Assembly (NCBI GenBank): GCA_003988855.1
Contig: QYAI01000150.1
Location: 1-64,000, forward strand
Direction of reading: 5' to 3'
DNA length: 64,000 nt
Source: Arachnopeziza araneosa
Lineage: Eukaryota > Ascomycota > Leotiomycetes > Helotiales > Arachnopezizaceae
Part shown: positions 56,025-64,000 of the stretch, one piece after another
Layout: each line of letters starts with the position of its first letter
Numbering within the stretch: position 1 is the first letter of the stretch
The notes under the pieces: generated by a model
Seen by the model: the letters and a program-made list of their open reading frames with translations, nothing else
What the model was told of the DNA's origin: nothing
The model's database searches: none
Translations under genes and position numbers: made by a program

Positions 56025-57041
56025 GGCCCCTGAGAACAGGATTGATTGGGCTTTGAAATCAACGTTTGCTATATGTTTGTTCTTTGAAGTTCAATGCAAC
56101 ACTTTCTTCCATAATGAATCAATATTCAAGATGGCATGCAAATTTGACACGAGGAGGTGACTCAAGTGCAGCGTAGAGCAAGATTGAGAGAGTAGTGAAA
56201 GCTGCTTCATAGAAATGAAGGTATGGAGAGTGAGACACGCAATAGAACTCTGTTTGAAAAGCGCACACGACAAGAGATGAACATTTCATAAAAGGCAAAA
56301 GCGTTGGCACCGGATGCAGACAAAGACATCAAACCAAAAATCCCTCTCCCAAGACCGATCGAGGACAGACAATCGAGGGAATTATCCACGATCTACAGCC
56401 AGCACAGCCACGACCCAATGAGCCCACGCGATGGAAAGGAGGCATCACCGCTAAAGGGGTTCCGGCCACCTAACACTGGCTTCACACCGAACACGAAGAT
56501 ATATACGAAAGATATACGCACCGGCAAATGCAAATGCAAGCGGTTAAAGCACGCGCGCCATGCAACCACTCCCACAGACCAAACAGCAATGGCGCCTCGT
56601 AAAAACCCGTCAGCAGCGCCGCCAGTCGCAAAGTGCAATCAAACAGCGGAGCGCTGGCTAGTCCTCACGCCCCCTGAAATCTCCCCCTCTCCGCTGTGCC
56701 GCGTTGGCGCGGCGCTCAGGGATCCATCCACCGGGCGTGCACCCCCAGGGCCGTCTCCAGGCTGGCTTCCCCGTGCCCCAGACGGGTTAGGGCCGTCCGA
56801 GGCTGAGCCTGCGCCACGGCGATGGAGGCTGAGGCGGGTAAATTGGCTTCAGTCATAGTGGATGGTGAAACTCCCAGGTTTAATTTGAGAGGTATTTATT
56901 CTGGGCTGCTGCCCGCGTCGTGGATCGCGATGCGAGCGGACTTGGAACTCAGTATTCTCACAGTGTTCGTTTGGAGGTCTTTATCTTTCGAGTTCTTTTC
57001 ACGACAGTCGTTCTTTCATCTTATTTTATACATTTCTGAAG
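56025..57041. other. Intergenic region with a GC-rich patch
   Basis: 56560-56830 is markedly GC-rich and open in several frames, but no ATG-started protein with a recognisable domain exists (the 56304 frame starts at TTG). The final 150 bp should be the promoter of the KNH-like gene. Confidence 0.4.
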
Positions 57042-57806
57042 ATGCAGTGGGTTGGACTCTCGGTTCTGGCGTTCGCTGTGAGAGCACTTGCCCAGACGGA
57101 TGGGTTCGACGTGTTGAGTGAGCCCGAGGCCCAGAAGACGTACGCGGTTGGATCAACGCTCCCAATAACATGGGCTCCTGGATCTTCCTCTGGAAGCATC
57201 AGCTTGACTCTCATCGGCGGAGCCAGTGCTGCTGGGCTGAACCCCATCGTCAAGATTGCTTGTAAGAACTTCACTCCTCCAAATGGTAAATCCAGCTGAC
57301 AATTCATGACAGCAGGAATTGCGTCCTCGCTGGGCACGTATCCATGGTTGATTCCTGACTCTGTCGGTTCCTTCGCCTCCTACGGAATCAACCTCACGAG
57401 CGACGCGGATCCAAGCACTTTCCAATATTCCTATGCATTCCATATCTCCGGTGGATCAACTGGCGGGTCAGCTAGCACCACCACCAGCGGCTCCAGCTCT
57501 AGCGCAGGCACCGTCTCCACGAGTACGACGACTGGAACGGCATCGACCACAGCCTCAAGCTCAACACTGGTCGAGACCAGCACATCAATCAGCAATGGGA
57601 CAACCGTCATTTCAACTAGCTCCTCTACACTAGCAACAACCAAGACGAGTTTGAGCGCGACTAAATCCACCGGGGGGAGCACTTCTACCAGCTCGACCAG
57701 CTCGGCATCTGCCTCTTCGAGTTCGAAGACGAGCGATGGAGATATGTTGGCGAGGAAAAGCAAATTTGCGTTGCTTGGAGGGTTGATGGTTGCTTTTGCG
57801 CTTTGA
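57042..57806 (+). CDS. GPI-anchored Ser/Thr-rich cell-wall protein, Kre9/KNH-like N-domain
   Basis: Exons 57042-57261 and 57313-57806 (51-nt intron) give 237 residues. A signal peptide MQWVGLSVLAFAVRALAQ precedes a domain typical of Kre9/KNH-related fungal surface proteins: FDVLSEPEAQKTYAVGSTLPITWAPG, then SISLTLIGG, SYGINLTSDADPSTFQYSYAFHISGG. Residues from about 130 to 215 are almost entirely Ser, Thr, Gly and Ala, the usual O-mannosylated stalk. The end is hydrophobic (FALLGGLMVAFAL), as in a GPI signal. It would sit at the plasma membrane or in the wall; related proteins are involved in beta-glucan assembly, though that is not shown for this one. The long minus-strand frame opposite (57431-58096) is an antisense shadow of the Ser/Thr repeat. 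Confidence 0.85.
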
Positions 57807-58351
57807 GAGGGTGTTTGCATATTGGAGTGATTAGCGGCATGAATTGATACAGGAGGGAAAAGCATAGCATACTGGGAGATGTACAAAACCCAAGGAAAAG
57901 GGAAAAGGGAAGAGAAGAGTACAGATAAAACAATAGCAATTGTCAGAGCATTCAAAAAATCCGATGCATCAATCTTCGGCCTTCGGCCTTGCTCGTCCTG
58001 ACACGTTATTCCAGTAGCCTTGCTGGCAGAAGACATCATTATTAATCTTCTCCCACAAAGATCCGAGACGACTGCAGTAAGCAAGTATGAATGCACCCAT
58101 CCTTAGGTTTGTAAGTACATATACTCGGTACCCCGCCGTGCATAGGAGAAATATTTGTTCCGAGTCGGATATAACTTCCTGTCCGCTGTCCGAATGCGAG
58201 CTCGGGATGATAACACATATTCGGAGATAGTTAGTGTGTTTGCTTTTCATTCAAGCGATGCGATAAGGCCGTGTATATATACCCAGCGTTAAGTATTACC
58301 AAGTAAGTGATCTTCACACGAGATAAATCTCGAGATATATCCTCAGCCGCG
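57807..58351. other. Intergenic spacer
   Basis: 3' flank of the KNH-like gene and promoter of the hydrolase gene. A TATA-like GTATATATACC lies at 58272-58282, about 70-80 bp before ATG 58352. Confidence 0.4.
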
Positions 58352-59352
58352 ATGGACTCTCCCAATTTCGCTCGGTTCGACGTCAGCTCAGCGACGTACT
58401 CCAAAGTCTACAGTCATGAGATCAAAGCCTACATTCTTATCCCGAAGACGCTTTCCGCGGGGAAGAAACACCCTGTGATCGTGAAGATCCACGGTGGCGG
58501 ACTTGTAAGTTTCTCTTCATCTCTTTGGGTCCTTGTCTGATTGAACACAAGGTCGCTGGCTCGGGCATATTCGCCGATTGGTTCCAGCCGTACATCTTTG
58601 AGTTGGCACTCCAGAATGAGGCCATTATTGTTTCACCCAACTACCGCCTCTTGCCCGAGTCCAGCCTGTTGGATATGCTCGCAGACACAGATTCCTTTTG
58701 GAAATGGCTACGAGACGGATCATTCCAGGCCGCACTCCCATCCACTGTTCAGGTTGACCTCGATCGCACTCTGCTGTATGGCGATAGCGCGGGAGGCTAC
58801 GTAGCTATTCAATCGGCCCTGAGGCAGCCGCCGGATTTTGTTCGTGCTATGATTGCCGCATATCCGATGATTGATTTTGAAGAAAAATATTATAATACAG
58901 AGTCCGAGAAACATGCATTTGGTATACCGACGATACCAAAAGTTGTTTTAGAAGCACATCTGAAAGCGATGGATCCAGATCTCACCAAGAGGGAGCTCTT
59001 CTCTGATAATCAAGATCCTATGGGTAGAATGGCTCTTATTTTATCCGTTATTCAGCAAGGTCGCCTGATGGAATTTTGTGGCGAGGATGACCAGGTCTAC
59101 GCATTCAGAATTGTGAGGAAGAGGGAGGAAAAACTGCCGTATATGTTTCTCTACCATGGCGATGCGGATGATGCTGTGATGGTGAGCGATAGCGTGAAAT
59201 TCGCGGGGGAGTTGGAAAAGAAATTCGGTGCTGAATCATTCCAGCTTCATGTAGAACCTGGCGCTGGGCATGGATTTGATGGTCTAGCGAATCTAGAGAC
59301 GGAGTGGCTGAAGAATGGTTTGACGAAAGTAAAGACCCTCTGGTTGAATTGA
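58352..59352 (+). CDS. Alpha/beta hydrolase (fold-3, HSL-like esterase)
   Basis: Exons 58352-58504 and 58552-59352 with a 47-nt intron give 317 residues. The oxyanion-hole motif HGGG is at residues 47-50, directly before the intron. SPNYRLLPE follows at about 79-87. The nucleophile elbow GDSAGG places the catalytic Ser at 130. The acid is probably in YHGDADDAVMVSD and the His in GAGHGFDG near the C-terminus. The order and spacing match the hormone-sensitive-lipase-like branch of esterases, whose fungal members hydrolyse small esters or lactones. No signal peptide, so cytosolic. No obvious lid extension. All catalytic residues are present and the frame is intact. Confidence 0.88.
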
Positions 59353-59991
59353 ATATAGATTTAAGGCCTAAAATATATAGAATTTATCTAGAAAGGCAAT
59401 TTAGGAAGAGAAAATGACTGCAGTTCTATGCTTAAATATTTTGACACCTGGCATGAAAATAACCAAATACCTAGTCATGTGACTACGAAAGTAAACATGT
59501 AAAAGTAAACAGAACGGGTAAATATATTTTCAGGTGTTGTGATCACGACAATATAGATTTTGAATATATCGCGATAACTGGCAGGTCAAAATTTCGGAAC
59601 TCGTGACTATGATGAGGAATCTGCTTCTCGACTGCTGGCCGATTTGAAAATGGGGAAGTTATACCGGATGACGAATGGAGTCTGTAGAACACCAATTGTA
59701 GCCTCACAATTCAGATTCCACGGCTCATTGGATATTTGAGGAACGTCAGCCGAAAATGTCTCATCTCCACTGTCTCACCGACACGAGAAAAAATTTCTGC
59801 TCATGGAGAGATCGACAATCCTCTCAAAGCTCAAAATGTTTTTTCAACAACGAGTTTCATTCTTATAATCGCTCGATTCAACTCGATTCCGCCGTGATAG
59901 GACCATTGACGAGACGTCTGTTCTCGTGCGCCACGGCGCTTAGAACAGCCAACAGCATCAGACAGTGATCAGACATCGTCACAACATCAAA
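59353..59991. other. Intergenic spacer
   Basis: AT-rich 3' flank, then a leader before ATG 59992. CATGTGACTA at 59477 and the nearby region are otherwise featureless. Confidence 0.35.
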
Positions 59992-60774
59992 ATGCCCAAA
60001 AACGAGAAACTGGCCACGAGAGGCATCTTCATCAGCCCCTATCTCGGAATCCTGGGCATTCTCGTTCTGCTGGCTGCTGCAATCTACCGAACCATTTTGT
60101 TCATGGACCCTGCTATAGCGGACAGACACCCGTTCCCGCAAGCAAAAGCAAGGATTAAAGATTCGTGGGAAGAGATACCGGTCCGTCCTAGCCCGAGCTC
60201 GAGCACCGTGGTGCCGGTGTTGGATAAGCCGAAGGATTTACAACGTTTTGATCCTGCTAAACCGGGGAGTGTTCATTGTTGGCCAAGCGTGGGAGGTATC
60301 ATCATCGCCCCTCACGTGCACTTTGTGGAACTATCATATCTCGGTCTAGATAAAGATCGACGAGTATCGAAAGCGTCAGACAAGAAATCAGAGGATGAAT
60401 TTTGCCGAAAGCTGAGAAAGCTGGGAGCAAAATGGTGGGTTGGATATGAGGATTGGGAGGCGGCGAATGTGAAAAAAAGTCGGAGAATGACTCCAGAGGA
60501 GGCGGAGGTGGTATATCTGGGGTGGCCAGAGGATGGTGGTGTATGGGTACTAAGTTATGAGAATCCACGTACGGATTTAATGAAAAGAGGGAAGCTGGCG
60601 AATGCTCTCACAATGGATGAGAGGTGTGATGTGATAGAGATGAGTGGCGGTGAGTTCTTCTCGAAACCCGAAGACTCTTCGATTGTAAGACCTCTTTTGG
60701 AAGGGTTTGGTGGACCCAAGAAGTCTAGGAAGCAGAAGGATCTAGTGCTAGGCTCAGATGGACTGAGTCGTTAG
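59992..60774 (+). CDS. Single-pass membrane protein, unknown function
   Basis: An intronless 260-residue frame starting MPKNEKLATRG in good context (CAAAATGCCC). One strong membrane segment follows, YLGILGILVLLAAAIYRTILF (about residues 17-37). With a short basic N-terminus, this gives a signal-anchor topology. The rest is soluble: HCWPSVGGIIIAPHVHFVELSYLGLD, then a charged segment EDEFCRKLRKLGAKWWVGYEDWEAANV, RMTPEEAEVVYLGWPEDGGVWVLSYENP, and TMDERCDVIEMSGGEFF. The layout (WWxxYxDW, YLGWPxDGGVWVL) looks conserved, but I cannot name a family. The minus-strand frame across it (60302-60568) is a shadow. Confidence 0.7.
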   Translation: MPKNEKLATRGIFISPYLGILGILVLLAAAIYRTILFMDPAIADRHPFPQAKARIKDSWEEIPVRPSPSSSTVVPVLDKPKDLQRFDPAKPGSVHCWPSVGGIIIAPHVHFVELSYLGLDKDRRVSKASDKKSEDEFCRKLRKLGAKWWVGYEDWEAANVKKSRRMTPEEAEVVYLGWPEDGGVWVLSYENPRTDLMKRGKLANALTMDERCDVIEMSGGEFFSKPEDSSIVRPLLEGFGGPKKSRKQKDLVLGSDGLSR

Positions 60775-61598
60775 TAGGGCATGGCTGTGAAATTTGATGG
60801 CTGCTGGTGAAAATCATGACTGAGATGGTATTTTTAGCGTCATTGTTTGATGGAGTTTTTCGATTTCATATTCTGTTGAGGGACAAGATACTGTCGTTGA
60901 TCTTCTGGGATATCGAGGTGATGTTATCCGGTAAATAGAACGGAAACATATTTAATGCTATAGTCATGTGATCTAAACTCTATTACTCAGCCGTGAAAGG
61001 AGCTGAGGATTTGAGGCGTTGAACTTGAAAAATGATACATGGAGCTCAGCAATCTTCGTTAAACGAAATGAACTGAAGAATGATACTAAAACAAGATCTT
61101 GTCATCTCATTCCCAACTCGGCTTCAGGTGGCACGAGAAGCAAACAGTGCAAACTCAACCGAAATCTCCACCACAGCGTACTTTCCACAACCAGCAAGGG
61201 CTGTTCATCGAAAGAACCAAGGATGAAAGAAGTTTTTCGAACGCTGGGGGACGTGGCAGCTTTGGCATCAGGAGACTTCGTCGATGGAGATGGTATTAGG
61301 TGAAGCTTCGAGCGAGATGAAAATGGAAAGAAACTCTATAATGTAACACTAGTATATAAGAGCAGCCAAGTAACACCCGAGTCAAGACCTCAAGGTCTGG
61401 TTCACAAGATTGTACATTTCCAATTATCAATACAAATAGAACAATAAATTTTTGTGTGCGACTTCTTCCCAACCAAGAAACAAATGAAATGGGTATCATA
61501 AGGATAATGGCAGTAATACACAATATTTTCCCTCGACTCTTCTCTAATCAAACAAATCAAACAACCATGCAAACAAAAGAAACCTTTAAGTTTCCTCC
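60775..61598. other. Intergenic region between convergent genes
   Basis: 3' flanks of the membrane-protein gene and of the deacetylase gene. Frames at 61019-61303 lack features. Confidence 0.4.
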
Positions 61599-64000
61599 TC
61601 AAAAGCGCTTCGGCGTCTCAGGAACCTCCCAAATATCCACTTCCATGTCATCAGGTTCCCTCTTCGGCTGGCCGTTCGTCTTGGGTGCTGGGGCAAATGG
61701 GATAGCTCCCGTAGCAGAAAAGACAGGTAATTCTCCACGTTTCATGGGACTTGGTGTTGTGGTCGTGTTAGGCGGAAGCCATTTGAGAGGTTCGGACTGA
61801 TTGACGGCCGACGGTGTGGGTCCTTCGGGTTGGTATGGAATGAAGATGTTGGAGTTTGGTACAAGGGGAGGTTGTGATTGAGTAGGTGGAGGAACACTGG
61901 TGTATGGTGAAACAGGTGGCGAGGATGCTGGGAGAGGGATGGAAGACGCTACTTGTAAATGAGCAGGAAGAAGAACGGGTGGCTGAGGAGTTGATGGTAG
62001 TTGTGTCATTGGCTGATTGTCAGGAAGGGAAGCTGGAGTTTGACTTCTTGATGTTGACCGTGATTTGGATGGTGGTAGAATTGGAGTGTTCTTCTTTGAG
62101 ATAAGCTTCAATGGAACGGCTTTGGCTTTGATTTCAGATGCAGACTTGGTTGCTGCGTCCTTTTCCTTTTCCCTGGCGTCTCTCTGAGCTTTGGTAGTCA
62201 AGGTCAACGTGATTTTCTTCATGTTCGAGGTGAGATCGTCAATATCAGAAGTACGTGATGTTGGTTCCGTTTTTGGCAAATTTGTGTCATTTTCTGGTTT
62301 GATGGTTTGTTCCACAGCTCCATTAGTTCCATGTTCTCCATTCAGATGTTCTCCATTAAGAGGTGATTTACGTCGAACTCGGGAAGTCTTTGGTACCTCG
62401 GGCTTTCTTTGAGCTGGTGCTCTGGTTTTCTTCACGACAACTGGAGGTATTGAGTGGCCACGGGAACTCATTGATGAGTCTGGACGAACACTTTGAGATG
62501 TAGTTGATCTCTGGAAGTGAGACATGCCGTTGGAAGGTTGTCGCATGTTGCCATTCGCATAAGGAGCCTCTGATGTCGTAGATCCCGTTGCAGAGGCTGA
62601 ACTGAGACGACGACTAGATTGACTCGTTGGCATTGCGTAGCCAGGTTCAGGTTTGGGAGTTGTGCTTCTTGCAACAGCCTTTAAAAAGTCAGCGATTTCA
62701 AAATTTTGGGACTGATCAGATCTCACATTTTCGGCTGCAACGATAGCAGCGCCTGCAACAGTCTTGCGGCGATTGGCTTTAGAGAGAGGCTTCTTAATTT
62801 CATCTTCTTCAATAGATCCGACGAGGGCCTTCGCAGGTCTTCGTGTTCTCAAGGCCATGCGTTGTCCGGCAGGCTCAGTATTTGCTTCTGGTAATGCCGT
62901 CGGTGGTGTTAGAATTGATTGGCGATCTCTTCGCGCACGAGTTGCTTCCGCCGAAAGATCTTCTGGCTTACAACTCTTGGTCTGACGATCATTTGGAATT
63001 AGGAGCTTGCTCAATTCGTATGCAGCGACTGTCCAGTCTACTTCTGGAGGCGGAGAATCTGCTCGAGACATCGGTCTAGAATGACCGTTGGTTGACATTC
63101 CTGAAAGAGATCGGCGGGCACTTGGGCTAGTGACTTTTGCAATGAAAGACTGTGTTGGAGAGGAGAAAGTTGGAGTAACTTCTCTGAGTTTCTTTGGTTC
63201 AGCAGGTGCCGGCGCGGGGTTGACGGCTGCATCGAGCTGCTCGAGGTAGGGTAGTGACCACCATGACGGATTATATGTTTGAGCTCCAAGAGTCACAGTG
63301 TTCTCGACACCATCTTTCAATCCGGTAAAAGCCCCAATCTTCTGTACCATTTCGTACGCTAAGCCATTGGGACTGATCTCTTTGCTGATAATGATCGGGT
63401 CTCCAGCAGCCATGCCACTAAGGTGACTGAAAACTCCAGTGCAGAGTGCTCGATCGCTATAACCACCTTCAAGAACACTAATAACCCGGCCCTCAGTAGC
63501 AGTTCCTTCTTCTCCAGCAAGCTTAACAACATCTCTTGTTAGACGAGCATAGAATTCAGTAGGGACATTAACCTTATGTCGCTGCATCCCAGAGCTTTCC
63601 CACTCGCTCGCATCGAAGCCCGCCGAGAGAAAGATGGCGCTCTTTGCTTTAGGTCCATTGGGATTCAATCGCAACCGTTCCGTTTGAGCCTTGAGGAAAT
63701 TCCGAGTCTTCTCAAGCAGTATAGAGTATTTATCTTCATACAGGCTCCAAAACTCAGCCTCACTCTTCCAAGGCTGGAGGTGGACATTCCAGATGCTCTG
63801 ACCATGAGCATTCTCAATACAGAGACTAGCATTCTTAACTTTTTCTTCGTCGCCCATCTCACAAGGGTATGAATTGATGTCATGTAAACTGAAATATCCG
63901 ATTGCGGTCTTCTTCCAAGGCAGTGCATTTTTGGGGGCACTGAAAGCGCGCTTGTTGTTATCCCAAGCAATGGATTGCGAACCGTCTCCATGATGCAGAT
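61599..64000 (-). CDS. hos3: Hos3-like histone deacetylase, C-terminal part (gene runs off the window)
   Basis: The gene enters from beyond 64000, so the N-terminus is missing. About 800 codons are visible without an intron. At the edge the frame reads LHHGDGSQSIAWDNNKRAF, the class II His-His-Gly-Asp-Gly region with the charge-relay histidines. Then come YFSLHDINSYPCEMGDEE, SAIFLSAGFDASEWES (a zinc-binding Asp) and VISVLEGGYSDRAL, where the Tyr is the usual transition-state residue. The insertion and spacing fit the fungal Hos3 branch of zinc-dependent deacetylases. After about 200 residues the protein becomes a long disordered tail rich in Ser, Pro, Thr and Lys, including FLKAVARSTTPKPEPGY and VDIWEVPETPKRF at the end. 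It would act on acetyl-lysine in histones or other proteins; yeast Hos3 is bud-neck linked. No defect is seen. Confidence 0.88.
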   Translation of the reverse strand, partial: LHHGDGSQSIAWDNNKRAFSAPKNALPWKKTAIGYFSLHDINSYPCEMGDEEKVKNASLCIENAHGQSIWNVHLQPWKSEAEFWSLYEDKYSILLEKTRNFLKAQTERLRLNPNGPKAKSAIFLSAGFDASEWESSGMQRHKVNVPTEFYARLTRDVVKLAGEEGTATEGRVISVLEGGYSDRALCTGVFSHLSGMAAGDPIIISKEISPNGLAYEMVQKIGAFTGLKDGVENTVTLGAQTYNPSWWSLPYLEQLDAAVNPAPAPAEPKKLREVTPTFSSPTQSFIAKVTSPSARRSLSGMSTNGHSRPMSRADSPPPEVDWTVAAYELSKLLIPNDRQTKSCKPEDLSAEATRARRDRQSILTPPTALPEANTEPAGQRMALRTRRPAKALVGSIEEDEIKKPLSKANRRKTVAGAAIVAAENVRSDQSQNFEIADFLKAVARSTTPKPEPGYAMPTSQSSRRLSSASATGSTTSEAPYANGNMRQPSNGMSHFQRSTTSQSVRPDSSMSSRGHSIPPVVVKKTRAPAQRKPEVPKTSRVRRKSPLNGEHLNGEHGTNGAVEQTIKPENDTNLPKTEPTSRTSDIDDLTSNMKKITLTLTTKAQRDAREKEKDAATKSASEIKAKAVPLKLISKKNTPILPPSKSRSTSRSQTPASLPDNQPMTQLPSTPQPPVLLPAHLQVASSIPLPASSPPVSPYTSVPPPTQSQPPLVPNSNIFIPYQPEGPTPSAVNQSEPLKWLPPNTTTTPSPMKRGELPVFSATGAIPFAPAPKTNGQPKREPDDMEVDIWEVPETPKRF

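Noticed and set aside
56304..56858. Plus-strand 184-codon frame
   Set aside because: Begins at TTG without ATG, has no domain and lies in a GC-rich patch open in several frames.
57431..58096. Minus-strand 221-codon frame rich in Val/Leu/Glu
   Set aside because: Shadow of the Ser/Thr stalk of the KNH-like gene.

Overview
The window looks like nuclear DNA of a filamentous ascomycete (Pezizomycotina, most likely Leotiomycetes). The evidence is short introns of about 46-73 nt with GT-AG or GC-AG ends and CTAAC-type branch points, a Zn2Cys6 regulator, HET and STAND genes, an AsaB-like gene and a Hos3-type deacetylase. Exon joins were made by eye from frame continuity, splice signals and family knowledge; no database was searched.

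Layout. 2.0-4.6 kb: a six-exon NACHT-ankyrin STAND gene (-). 5.7-7.4 kb: a Zn2Cys6 factor (+). 10-11 kb: a decayed DNA transposon with about 70-bp terminal inverted repeats. 11.6-13.3 kb: a multi-C2H2 protein (-). 14.4-16.6 kb: a HET-domain gene with an apparent frameshift (-). 17.2-18.1 kb: a secreted, probably surface-anchored protein (-). 19.3-19.8 kb: two tRNA-like sequences in inverted orientation. 20.9-22.2 kb: two small genes. 24.7-32.3 kb: a long region without genes, studded with about 40 copies of a short core (TGCGAARTGCAACA-like), and interrupted by an AT-rich block and by an inverted-repeat-flanked block holding a SNF2 helicase fragment. 34.1-35.1 kb: a conserved membrane protein (+). 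37.1-38.7 kb: a DUF1254/DUF1214 protein (-). 41.0-42.9 kb: a BBE-type FAD oxidase with a 6-nt micro-exon (+). 43.2-44.0 kb: a broken AsaB-like gene (-). 44.0-44.4 kb: a small FHA-repeat protein (-). 45.5-47.4 kb: a clear HET pseudogene (-). 47.9-49.3 kb: a protein with a STAND-type N-terminal domain (+). 49.9-50.3 kb: a LecB/PA-IIL-like lectin reading frame with a frameshift (-). 53.6-61 kb: an F-box protein, an unknown protein, a Kre9/KNH-like GPI protein, an alpha/beta hydrolase and a membrane protein, all (+). 61.6 kb to the edge: the C-terminal part of a Hos3-like deacetylase (-).

The left and middle parts look like accessory genome: self/non-self recognition genes (STAND, two HET, a STAND-type N-domain protein), several damaged genes, transposon remains and the core-motif array. 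From about 53 kb rightward the genes are compact and intact, as in core genome. The most unusual item is the core-motif array. In parts it keeps a spacing of about 105 bp or 74-75 bp while the sequence between cores has largely diverged. Next come the LecB-like lectin and the Walker A motif carried on a 25-nt micro-exon beside a GC-AG intron.
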